A stretch of DNA of 64,000 bases from positions 1 through 64,000 of the forward strand of contig NZ_NPJJ01000026.1 in assembly GCF_002251385.1 (NCBI RefSeq), written 5' to 3'. Source of the stretch: Prevotella sp. P5-108. GTDB taxonomy: Bacteria; Bacteroidota; Bacteroidia; Bacteroidales; Bacteroidaceae. This document shows, piece by piece, positions 19,623 to 28,113 of the stretch. The notes beneath the pieces are model-generated. The model had not been told where the DNA came from, did no database searches, and saw only the letters and a list, made by a program, of their open reading frames with translations. The first letter of the stretch is position 1; each line of letters opens with the position of its first letter. The position numbers were made by a program, and so were the translations under genes.

Positions 19623-21497
19623 ATGAGACGCAATCTACTTATCATCGTTATCATCATGACCGCCATGACCCTGCTGCCAGGCTTCACCGCCACAGCCGGA
19701 GCCAAGGCCAAGCATACCTTCAAGATAGAGGGAGGCAACTTTGTCTACGACGGAAAACCCATACAGATCCACTCGGGCGAGATGCACTATTCGCGCGTGC
19801 CCGCAGCCTACTGGCATCACCGTCTGCGCATGATGAAAGCCCTCGGACTCAACGCCGTGGCCACCTACGTCTTCTGGAACTACCATGAGACCGCACCCGG
19901 AGTGTGGGACTGGACCACGGGTAACCGCAACATACGCGCCTTCCTCAAGGCAGCTGCCGACGAGGGCATGATGGTCATCCTGCGTCCCGGTCCCTATGCC
20001 TGTGGCGAGTGGGAGTACGGCGGCTATCCCTGGTGGCTCAGCACCGTGCCCGAGATGAAGATACGCACACAGAACAAGGCTTTCCTTGACTCGTGCCGCA
20101 CCTATATCGACCAGCTCGCAGTCCAAGTGCGCGACTTCCAGATAACCAAGGGCGGTCCCATCGTCATGGTACAGGCTGAAAACGAGTTTGGCTCGTATGT
20201 CAGCCAGCGCAAGGACATCCCCCTCGATGTACACAGACAGTATAGTGCCGCCATCAGTCAGCAGCTTATCGACGCCGGCTTCGACATCCCCATGTTCACC
20301 AGCGATGGCAGCTGGCTCTTCGAGGGTGGAGCCATCGAGGGAGCACTGCCCACGTGCAACGGCGAAAACAATATCAACACCATCAAGAAGAAGGTAGACG
20401 CCTATCACGGCGGAGTGGGCCCCTACATGGTCGCAGAGTTCTATACCGGATGGCTCGACCACTGGAACGAACCTTTCCAGAAGGTCAGCTCCGATGCCTT
20501 TACCAAGCAGATGCAGAAGTATCTCGATGCCGGCATCAGCTTCAACTTCTACATGGTGCACGGTGGCACCAACTTCGGCTTCACCTCGGGTGCCAACTAT
20601 ACCAAGGACATCCGTCTGCAGCCCGACCTCACCAGCTACGACTACGATGCCCCCATCAGTGAGGCAGGATGGGCTACACCCAAGTATGAGGCCATCAGAA
20701 AGATACTGATGCAGTATAACAAGGATGTGCCGGCAGTGCCCGAGCGCATACCTGTCATCACGCTGCCCCAAATACGTCTCACCCAGACCCAGAACCTCTT
20801 TGACCGCATCGAGGGGATGACGCCTGTGGAGTGTGACACCATGCCCACATTCGAGGCGCTCGGCCAGGGCCACGGATACGTGCTCTACCGCCGCCACTTC
20901 AACCAGCCCATCGCCGGAGTGCTCAAGGCCGACGGCATTGCCGACTATGGCATCGTCTATGTCAACGGCGAGAAGGTGGGCGAGCTCAACGCCGTCACCG
21001 GCGTAGACAGCCTGGAGGTCGAGGTACCCTTCAACAGCACCCTCGACATCCTGGTCGAGAATATGGGACGCATCAACTATGGTGCCCGCATCTCCGAGAG
21101 CTTCAAGGGCTTTGTGCGCCCCATCACCATCAACGACAACCCCATCGAGGGCGAGTGGAAAATGTATTGTCTGCCCATGAGCGAGGCTCCTGTGCTGGCT
21201 GCTGGCGACCACGGCTATGCCAAGGGTCTGCCCGTAATCTATCAGGGTCAGTTTGATGTAGCCAGCCCCGGCGACACCTTCCTCGATATGGAAGAGTGGG
21301 GCAAGGGTATCGTCTTTGTCAACGGTGTCAACCTGGGCCGTTACTGGAAGGTGGGTCCCCAGCAGACCCTCTATCTGCCTGGTTGCTTCCTGAAGAAGGG
21401 CAAGAACGATATCGTAATCTTTGAGCAGCAGAACGATGTGCGCCACGACCATGTGAGCGGCATCGATACCCCCAAGCTCGATATTCTCAAGAAATAG
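19623..21497 (+). CDS. GH35 beta-galactosidase, exported
   Basis: 624 residues. A signal peptide (MRRNLLIIVIIMTAM..., cleavage near residue 22-26) places it in the periplasm or on the surface. The GH35 TIM barrel begins KIEGGNFVYDGKPIQIHSGEMHYSR. The acid/base Glu is E188 in VQAENEFGSY and the nucleophile is E272 in MVAEFYTGWLDHW. C-terminal beta-sandwich domains (about 420-610) include VYVNGEKVGELN and FVNGVNLGRYW. Such enzymes remove terminal beta-galactose from plant galactans or host glycans. Monocistronic by its promoter and downstream terminator; no transporter is adjacent. Confidence 0.95.
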   Translation: MRRNLLIIVIIMTAMTLLPGFTATAGAKAKHTFKIEGGNFVYDGKPIQIHSGEMHYSRVPAAYWHHRLRMMKALGLNAVATYVFWNYHETAPGVWDWTTGNRNIRAFLKAAADEGMMVILRPGPYACGEWEYGGYPWWLSTVPEMKIRTQNKAFLDSCRTYIDQLAVQVRDFQITKGGPIVMVQAENEFGSYVSQRKDIPLDVHRQYSAAISQQLIDAGFDIPMFTSDGSWLFEGGAIEGALPTCNGENNINTIKKKVDAYHGGVGPYMVAEFYTGWLDHWNEPFQKVSSDAFTKQMQKYLDAGISFNFYMVHGGTNFGFTSGANYTKDIRLQPDLTSYDYDAPISEAGWATPKYEAIRKILMQYNKDVPAVPERIPVITLPQIRLTQTQNLFDRIEGMTPVECDTMPTFEALGQGHGYVLYRRHFNQPIAGVLKADGIADYGIVYVNGEKVGELNAVTGVDSLEVEVPFNSTLDILVENMGRINYGARISESFKGFVRPITINDNPIEGEWKMYCLPMSEAPVLAAGDHGYAKGLPVIYQGQFDVASPGDTFLDMEEWGKGIVFVNGVNLGRYWKVGPQQTLYLPGCFLKKGKNDIVIFEQQNDVRHDHVSGIDTPKLDILKK

Positions 21498-21530
21498 AAG
21501 ATATTCGGATAGATTAAAGTTTTCATAATT

Positions 21531-21572
21531 TGTGCCTTCTCCCGTTGTGAAACGTGAGAGGGCTTTTTTTGT
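21531..21572 (+). terminator. Rho-independent terminator after the GH35 gene
   Basis: An imperfect stem, GCCTTCTCCCGTT against AACGTGAGAGGGC, with a short loop is followed by seven T, about 35 bp after the stop codon. Confidence 0.8.
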
Positions 21573-21658
21573 GTACGCTCGGCAGGAGGGTGGGTAGGAT
21601 TGTGCGCACGGCCACGTATAGATTAGCCCCGCGATTGCCCCCATGTTTCCTGCTGCGG

Positions 21659-23240
21659 GTAACGCCTTCGGCTAATCGCAACTCTTACAGAGTAACTACA
21701 CCTTATTATATATATACCCAGGGTAGAGGTGCTGCGCCCCTCAACCCTGGGCTATGAAATCGCAACTCCTTCAGAGTTGCCAGGGGTGCGTCCCGTCCAC
21801 CATAAGTCCCATCCTAACCTTCCCCACGGGGAAGGAAAAAAGCCCAAATGATCTCCATATTCCAATCTTTTTCAAGGAACGGAGCGCAATCATAACCCCC
21901 TAAAGCACAGCGAGAATGAATTCCCGCCCCTTGGGGAGGGTTAGGTAGGGGCTTACAATCAGCTGTTTTTTTACCGCCAAAGGCGGACTTTTTGAACGGC
22001 CACCGGCCGCTTTTTGAACCATGCCGGCTGTTGTCGTCATGCAAAGCATGGCGTTGGGGGTGGTGGCGACGACAAAGAGGAAAACGAGTTTCCCGACTGG
22101 TGTCACCGACAGTCCCCAAAAAGGCGAAGCCGACAACAGGCGCCATGGCTTTTTGTGTTTATATCAACTTATTACATAAGTAGGTAATAATGGATTAACC
22201 CCGCAATTGGCCTCCCGCAAGCAGCGGCAACTCTGTAGGAGTTGCGTTTCCCCAGCCCAGGGTTGCGGGCGAAGCACGCTACCCTGGGTAAGCGACCAAC
22301 TAATATAGCTACTCTGTAAGAGTTGCGCTTAGCCGTAGGCGTTACTTGTAATGTATATGCCCATATACCTTGAATATGCTATCACAAGAAGCTACAAAAA
22401 GTTTTGTGGCTTTTCAGGGTTTCGCCCTATGCGTCCGTGTGTGTCGGGAGATATCTCGAGAGCGAGCTCTCGGATATTTCCCGACACCCCCATCCGCGCC
22501 TGCCTGGTGGCAGGCTGAAAAGCCGCAAATACAAAAAGTCCGCCTTTGGCGGTAAAAAAAGTCCGGCTGCGCCGGTACAAAAAGAGATTACCTTATTTTC
22601 TATCGGCAGGTGTCAAACAGATGGAATAACACAATCAGCTGTTTTTTTACCGCCAACGGCGGACTTTTTTTACGGCCAACGGCCGCTTTTTGAACCATGC
22701 CGGCTGTTGTCGTCATGCAAAGCATGGCGTTGGGGATGGTGGCGACGACAAGGAGGAAAACTCGTTTTCCGACTGGTGTCACCGACAGCCACAAAAAGGC
22801 GAAGCCGACAACAGCCGCCATGGCTTTTTGTGTTTATATCAACCCCTAATAGAAGCAGTTATTAATGGATTAATCCCGCAATTGAAACCTTGTTTCCTGC
22901 CGTGGTAACGCCTACGGCTAAGCGCAACTCTTACAGAGTAGCTACACCTTATTATATATATACCCAGGGTAGAGGTGCTGCGCCCCTCAACCCTGGGCTA
23001 TGAAATCGCAACTCCTACAGAGTTGCCAGGGGTGCGTCCCGTCCACCATAAGCCCCATCCTAACCTTCCCCACGGGGAAGGAAAAAAGCCAAAACAAAGA
23101 CCCCATACCAGCCTTTTTCAAGAAAAAGAGCGTAACTACAATCCCCTAAAGCACAGCGAGAATGAATTCCCGCCCCTTGGGGAGGGTTGGGGAGGGGCTT
23201 TCAACCCTCTCTCCTTGTGGAGGACCGTGTAGGGGCTTCC
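21659..23240. repeat. Intergenic cluster of hairpin repeat modules (cluster 2)
   Basis: Between the convergent GH35 and nadB genes, with no credible gene inside. Order: A reversed (21659-21781), D (21803-21955), C (21960-22168), A forward (22227-22349), B (22392-22620), C (22635-22843), A reversed (22906-23024), D (23050-23200) and a degenerate D end (23201-23240). Module D has imperfect inverted ends, AAGCCCC...TCCCC and GGGGA...GGGGCTT, and is about 150 bp long, like a small MITE. Confidence 0.85.
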
Positions 23241-23258
23241 ATTGTCTATGTGCCGTGC

Positions 23259-24848
23259 TTATTTCTTATCGTAAGCGTGTACCGGGTAGTCGATGGTGTA
23301 GTGCAGACCACGGCTCTCTTTGCGCTCGATGGCCATACGCGTGATGAGGTAACCCGTGTTGATCATATTGCGTAGCTCGCAGAGCTCCTTGCTCACCTTG
23401 ACACGCTTGAAGAGGTTTTCGGTCTCTTCGTAGAGCAGGTCCAGACGGTCCCAGGCACGCTTGAGACGCAGGTCGCTGCGCACGATGCCCACATAGTTGC
23501 TCATGATTTCGCCCACCTCCTTCACGCTCTGTGTGATGAGCACCTGTTCCTCATTGGTCATGGTGCCGTCGTCGTTCCAGTCGGGCACCTTGTCGTTGAA
23601 GTCATACTCGTCGACGTGCTCTATGCTGTGGCGCGCTGCGGTCTCAGCATATACCACCGCCTCGATGAGCGAGTTGCTGGCCAGGCGGTTGCCGCCGTGC
23701 AGACCCGTACACGAGCACTCGCCGATGGCGTAGAGCCGGTTGATGCTCGAGCATCCGTTGAGGTCGACCTTGATGCCACCACACATGTAGTGGGCTGCGG
23801 GGCGCACGGGGATATATTCCTTGGTGATGTCGATGCCTATGGAGAGACACTTGGCATAGATATTGGGGAAGTGGTGGCGCGTCTCTTCGGGGTCTTTATG
23901 GGTGACGTCGAGGCAGACGTGGTCGAGTCCGTGGGTCTTCATCTCGCGGTCGATGGCGCGAGCCACGATGTCGCGCGGAGCCAGCGAGAGTCGTTTGTCA
24001 TACTTCTCCATGAAACTCTCGCCGTTGGGCAGACGCAGTATGCCGCCGTAGCCACGCATGGCTTCGGTGATGAGGTAGGCGGGGTGAGTCTCGCCAGGGT
24101 GGTAGAGCGAGGTGGGGTGGAACTGCACAAACTCCATGTCCTGTACGGTACCCTTGGCGCGGTAGACCATAGCCTCGCCGTCGCCCGTGGCAATCACGGG
24201 GTTGGTGGTGGTCTGGTAGACGGCTCCGCAGCCACCGGTACACATCACGGTGACCTTGCTCAGATAGGTGTCTACCTTCTGGGTGTCGGGGTCGAGCACG
24301 TAGGCTCCATAGCAGTTGATATAGGGAGTGCGTCGGGTGACGCGCGCACCGAGGTGGTGCTGGGTAATAATCTCTACGGCAAAATGGTTTTCCTTGATAT
24401 CGATGTCGGGGTTGCTGCGCACGGCTTCCATCAGACCGCGCTGTATCTCGGCACCGGTGTCGTCGGCATGGTGCAGGATGCGGAACTCGGAGTGGCCTCC
24501 CTCGCGGTGCAGGTCGAACTCGCCGTTGTCCTTGCGGTCGAAGTTGACACCCCAGTTGACGAGCTCCTTGATCTGCTCGGGCGCCATCGTCACTACCTGC
24601 TCTACGGCCTTGGGGTCGCTGATGTAGTCACCGGCTATCATGGTGTCCTCGATATGCTTTTTGAAATTGTCTTTCAGCAGATTGGTTACCGACGCCACTC
24701 CGCCTTGGGCAAAGTAGGTGTTAGCTTCGTTGAGCGATGTCTTGCATATCATGCAGACCTTACCTTTATGTGCTCTCGCTACCTTAAGCGCATAACTCAT
24801 TCCGGCTACGCCTGAGCCGATAATGAGAAAATCGTACTTGTAAACCAT
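23259..24848 (-). CDS. nadB: L-aspartate oxidase NadB
   Basis: 529 residues from the ATG at 24848 (MVYKYDFLIIGSG). NadB is an FAD flavoprotein that oxidises L-aspartate to iminoaspartate, the first step of de novo NAD synthesis; NadA then condenses it with dihydroxyacetone phosphate. The dinucleotide-binding site GSGVAGMSYALKVA (residues about 10-23), the substrate-loop region TSLYHPGETHPAYLITEAMR, RPAAHYMCGGIKVD and the FAD site GLHGGNRLASNSLIEAVVY are clear. nadA and nadC are not adjacent. It has its own promoter box at 24867 and is divergent from the PH-like gene. Confidence 0.97.
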   Translation of the reverse strand: MVYKYDFLIIGSGVAGMSYALKVARAHKGKVCMICKTSLNEANTYFAQGGVASVTNLLKDNFKKHIEDTMIAGDYISDPKAVEQVVTMAPEQIKELVNWGVNFDRKDNGEFDLHREGGHSEFRILHHADDTGAEIQRGLMEAVRSNPDIDIKENHFAVEIITQHHLGARVTRRTPYINCYGAYVLDPDTQKVDTYLSKVTVMCTGGCGAVYQTTTNPVIATGDGEAMVYRAKGTVQDMEFVQFHPTSLYHPGETHPAYLITEAMRGYGGILRLPNGESFMEKYDKRLSLAPRDIVARAIDREMKTHGLDHVCLDVTHKDPEETRHHFPNIYAKCLSIGIDITKEYIPVRPAAHYMCGGIKVDLNGCSSINRLYAIGECSCTGLHGGNRLASNSLIEAVVYAETAARHSIEHVDEYDFNDKVPDWNDDGTMTNEEQVLITQSVKEVGEIMSNYVGIVRSDLRLKRAWDRLDLLYEETENLFKRVKVSKELCELRNMINTGYLITRMAIERKESRGLHYTIDYPVHAYDKK

Positions 24849-24866
24849 ATTTATCTTATTTCGGTG

Positions 24867-24874
24867 CAAATTTA
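24867..24874 (-). promoter_or_regulatory. Candidate -7 box TAAATTTG for nadB
   Basis: Read on the minus strand, TAAATTTG lies 19 bp before the nadB ATG, so the leader would be about a dozen bases. It is back to back with the plus-strand box at 24918. Confidence 0.6.
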
Positions 24875-24917
24875 CTAAAAATTATAATAATCATAACTCT
24901 TTTGGCAATTAAATTCG

Positions 24918-24925
24918 TAATTTTG
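24918..24925 (+). promoter_or_regulatory. Candidate -7 box TAATTTTG
   Basis: Matches TAnnTTTG and lies 12 bp before the ATG at 24938, implying a very short leader. It drives the PH-like/PBP4 pair. Confidence 0.6.
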
Positions 24926-24937
24926 CATACAGTTATT

Positions 24938-25324
24938 ATGAACAGGATATTCCATTACAGGGTTACGGCCATCGATGTGAGTGCCATCGTGCTCATGGCT
25001 TTGCTCTCCTTCTACTTCTTCTGGATGCAGAGGGTGGTGGTGGCGCTGCCTGTGGCAGCCGTGTGGGTGCTGATGGTCGAGCGCGTGCTCCATACCACCT
25101 ATTCCTTCACCCCCGAGGCCCTCGTGGTGAGCGGTGGTCGCTTCTCGCGTACCCGCAGCATTGCCTATGCCGATGTAAGCCGCTGCCAGACGATGACAAA
25201 CTGCTTCGGGCTGGTCGGCTATGTACTCGTAGAGTATGGCAAGGGCAGGTCGCTGAGTCTGAAACCACAGATGGAACAGCTGTTTGTAGATGAAATGACA
25301 AAGAGAATAACTGTTAAACAATGA
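24938..25324 (+). CDS. Small membrane protein with bacterial PH-like domain
   Basis: 128 residues. Two close hydrophobic segments (about 10-42, IDVSAIVLMALLSFYFFWMQ and VVVALPVAAVWVLMVERV) anchor it in the inner membrane. The soluble rest (about 47-128, YSFTPEALVVSGGRFSRTRSIAYADVSRCQ...) has the strand pattern of DUF304/bPH-like domains. Function unknown. Its stop overlaps the start of the PBP4 gene by 4 bp (ATGA), so the two are translationally coupled, which hints at a link to the cell envelope. Confidence 0.75.
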   Translation: MNRIFHYRVTAIDVSAIVLMALLSFYFFWMQRVVVALPVAAVWVLMVERVLHTTYSFTPEALVVSGGRFSRTRSIAYADVSRCQTMTNCFGLVGYVLVEYGKGRSLSLKPQMEQLFVDEMTKRITVKQ

Positions 25325-26577
25325 CGCGTACCTATTTATATATATTAGGTTGGCTGCTGATGTGGCTGACCGCAGTTCCCGTACAGGCCCAGGACGTAGC
25401 GGGCGAGGACGAGAAAGTGGGGGGGACTCTGCCTGCCGACACCCTCGTGCGCGACTCGCTCTCGCTGAAGTGGCCACAGTCTGCCGTACATGGCATCGAC
25501 CGTCTCCTCGAGGCCGATATGTTCCAGACCTCTCAGGTAGGGCTCATGGTCTATGACCTCACAGCCGACTCTGTCATCTACCGTCACAACGAGCGGCAGA
25601 TGATGCGTCCGGCGTCGACCATGAAGCTGCTCACCGCCATTGCCGCCATCGACCGTCTCGGCGGTTCGTATCAGACCAAGACCGAGCTGTGCTATACCGG
25701 GCATATCGCCAACCGTACCCTCGAGGGCGACATCTACTGCGTGGGTGGCATGGACCCCCTCTTCAATGCCGATGATATGTCAGCCTTTGTCGAGAGCATC
25801 CGTAAGATGGGCGTCGACACTATCCGCGGCCACCTCTATGCCGACAAGAGCATGAAGGACTACGACCTGCTGGGCGAGGGATGGTGCTGGGACGACGACA
25901 ACCCCGTGCTCACGCCCCTCATCTATGGCCGCAAGGACCAGTTTATGGAGCGCTTTGAGCGTGAACTGCGCGAGTCGGGGCTTGTGGTCCAGGCTTTTGC
26001 CTCTACCGCCGTCAAGCCCGACACAGCCTTCTGCATCTGCGCCCGTTATCACACCATCGACCAGATACTCATGCGTATGATGAAGGAGAGCGACAACCTC
26101 TATGCCGAGTCGCTCTTCTATCAGCTCGCAGCCTCGGGTGGTGCCCGTCCGGCTTCGGCCCGTCACGCCCGCCAGTATATCCGTCGCCTTATAGACAAGG
26201 TAGGACTCCACGGTCAGCGCTACCGCATTGCCGACGGTTCGGGTCTGTCGCTCTACAACTATGTCACCGCCGAACTCGAGGTGCGTCTGCTCCGCTATGC
26301 CTATCGTTATCAGAATATCTATATTCATCTGCTCCCTTCGTTGCCTAAGGCAGGAGTAGATGGCACTCTGGAAAAGCGTATGCACGGAACCTTCACCAAG
26401 GATAACGTCAAGGCAAAGACCGGCACCCTTACCGGCGTCATCTCGTTGGCAGGCTACTGCACTGCCGCCAACGGGCACCAGCTCTGCTTCGCCATACTCA
26501 ACCAGGGAGTGATGCGCGCCAGCGATGCCCGCCACTTCCAGGACCGCGTCTGCGAAGTCCTCTGCAATCCGCAGTGA
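25321..26577 (+). CDS. dacB: D-alanyl-D-alanine carboxypeptidase/endopeptidase, PBP4 (S13) family
   Basis: 418 residues with a signal peptide ending near VQAQ (residue 24). S13 serine peptidases trim the terminal D-Ala of peptidoglycan stem peptides and cleave cross-links in the periplasm. The three active-site motifs are present: S99-T-M-K102, S257-D-N259 and K366-T-G368. The insert between the first two motifs is compact, so the protein is a little shorter than Escherichia coli PBP4. Second gene of a two-gene operon with the PH-like protein. Confidence 0.93.
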   Translation: MTRTYLYILGWLLMWLTAVPVQAQDVAGEDEKVGGTLPADTLVRDSLSLKWPQSAVHGIDRLLEADMFQTSQVGLMVYDLTADSVIYRHNERQMMRPASTMKLLTAIAAIDRLGGSYQTKTELCYTGHIANRTLEGDIYCVGGMDPLFNADDMSAFVESIRKMGVDTIRGHLYADKSMKDYDLLGEGWCWDDDNPVLTPLIYGRKDQFMERFERELRESGLVVQAFASTAVKPDTAFCICARYHTIDQILMRMMKESDNLYAESLFYQLAASGGARPASARHARQYIRRLIDKVGLHGQRYRIADGSGLSLYNYVTAELEVRLLRYAYRYQNIYIHLLPSLPKAGVDGTLEKRMHGTFTKDNVKAKTGTLTGVISLAGYCTAANGHQLCFAILNQGVMRASDARHFQDRVCEVLCNPQ

Positions 26578-26628
26578 TTGGCGGGAGAGTGGGGAAGGTA
26601 GTAGGATGTGAGCGGAGGTGATAGCGTG

Positions 26629-27901
26629 TTGCGCTTAGCCGTATGTGTTATATGTCGCGTGTGGTTCCATATCCTTGAATATACCATCACAAGAAAACAC
26701 AAAAAGATTTGTGGCTTTTCAGGTCTTCGCCCTATGCGTCTGTGTGTGTCGGTAAATATCTCGAGAGCATGCTCTCGGATATTCCCCGCCACCCCCCATC
26801 CGCGCCTGCCTGGTGGCAGGCTGAAAAGCCGCAAATACAAAAAGACCGCCTTTGGCGGTAAAAAAAGTCCGGCTACGCCGGTACAAAAAAATGATTACCT
26901 GATTATCTATCGGTAGCGTCATATAAGCGTAATAACACAAGCTGCTATTCCTGCTGTGGTAACGCCTTCGGCTAACCGCAACTCTTACAGAGTAGCTCCA
27001 CCTTATTATATATATACCCAGGGTAGAGTCGCTGCGCCCCTCAACCCTGGGCTATGAAATCGCAACTCCTACAGAGTTGCCAGGGGTGCGCCCCGTCCAC
27101 CATAAGCCCCATCCTAACCTTCCCCAAGGGGAAGGAAAAAAGCCAAAACAAAGGCCCCATACCAGCCTTTTTCAAGAAAAAGAGCGTAACTACAACCTCC
27201 TAAAACACAGCGAGAATGAATTCCCGCCCCTTGGGGAGGGTTAGGGAGGGGCTTACAATCAGCTGTTTTTTTACCGCCAACGGCGGACTTTTTTTTACGG
27301 CCACCGGCCGCTTTTTGAACCATGCCGGCTGTTGTCGTCATGCAAAGCATGGCGTTGGGGATGGCGGCGACGACACAGAGGAAAACGAGTTTTCCGACTG
27401 GCGTCACCGACAGCCACAAAAAGGCGAAGCCGACAACAGCCGCCATGGCTTTTTGTATTTATATCAACCACAAATAGAAGCAACTAATTATAGATTAGCT
27501 CCACGATAGAACCCTTGTTTCCTGCCGTGGTAACGCCTTCGGCTAACCGCAACTCTTACAGAGTAGCTAAGTAGGGTGGTGTTCTTACCCAGGGTAGAGG
27601 CGCTGCGCACCTCAACCCTGGGCTATGAAATCGCAACTCCTACAGAGTTGCTGCTGCTTGCGGGCCATAATTCATCGTTGATGATGCGCCCGCCAAGGGT
27701 TATACATAATTTGGTTGTTGTCGATGATATGCACACCAACAACCATGTATGGTTATCCCATCGTAGGCGGTGCGCACCCCTGGCAACTCTGTAGGAGTTG
27801 CGTTTCCTCAGCCCAGGGTTGCGGGCGAAGCACGCTACCCTGGGTAAGCGATCAACTAATATAGCTACTCTGTAAGAGTTGCGATTAGCCGTAGGCGTTA
27901 C
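26629..27901. repeat. Intergenic cluster of hairpin repeat modules (cluster 3)
   Basis: Between PBP4 and the SusC operon. Order: an A-end fragment (26629-26650), B (26698-26927), A reversed (26960-27080), D (27105-27254), C (27260-27469), A reversed (27531-27651), a spacer related to that of the 763/764-bp array (27652-27780) and A forward (27783-27901). It ends about 175 bp before the susC promoter, so it sits directly upstream of a regulated nutrient operon. No gene is seen in it. Confidence 0.85.
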
Positions 27902-27956
27902 CAACCTTTCAACCCTCTACTATGTCCCCTTATATATATAAATAGGTATAGGGGGA

Positions 27957-28038
27957 AACGCAATTATTTTCTGATTAGTCCCCGTGGTTCTGGAATTGCG
28001 CAAATTTTGCGCTAAAAATTACCTACTGTAACGCAATT
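27957..28038. promoter_or_regulatory. Candidate operator region of the SusCD operon
   Basis: A perfect dyad GCGCAAA-T-TTTGCGC spans 27998-28012. It is flanked by two direct copies of AACGCAATT at 27957-27965 and 28030-28038. The group lies 38-119 bp upstream of the -7 box at 28076, where a regulator would contact the promoter. No regulator gene is adjacent. Confidence 0.5.
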
Positions 28039-28075
28039 TTCACCTTAAAAAGTTTTTGGGTCTCATAATTAATTG

Positions 28076-28083
28076 TAAATTTG
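28076..28083 (+). promoter_or_regulatory. Candidate -7 box TAAATTTG for the SusCD operon
   Basis: Matches TAnnTTTG, 30 bp before the susC ATG, with TTTTTGG at 28053-28059 as a plausible -33 element about 18 bp upstream. Confidence 0.7.
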
Positions 28084-28113
28084 CATCAGCATCATCTTAA
28101 TAATTGATAAAAT

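Noticed and set aside
24875..25477. Minus-strand open frame (200 codons) opposite the PH-like gene
   Set aside because: It is antisense to two good genes, lacks a promoter and has no domain.
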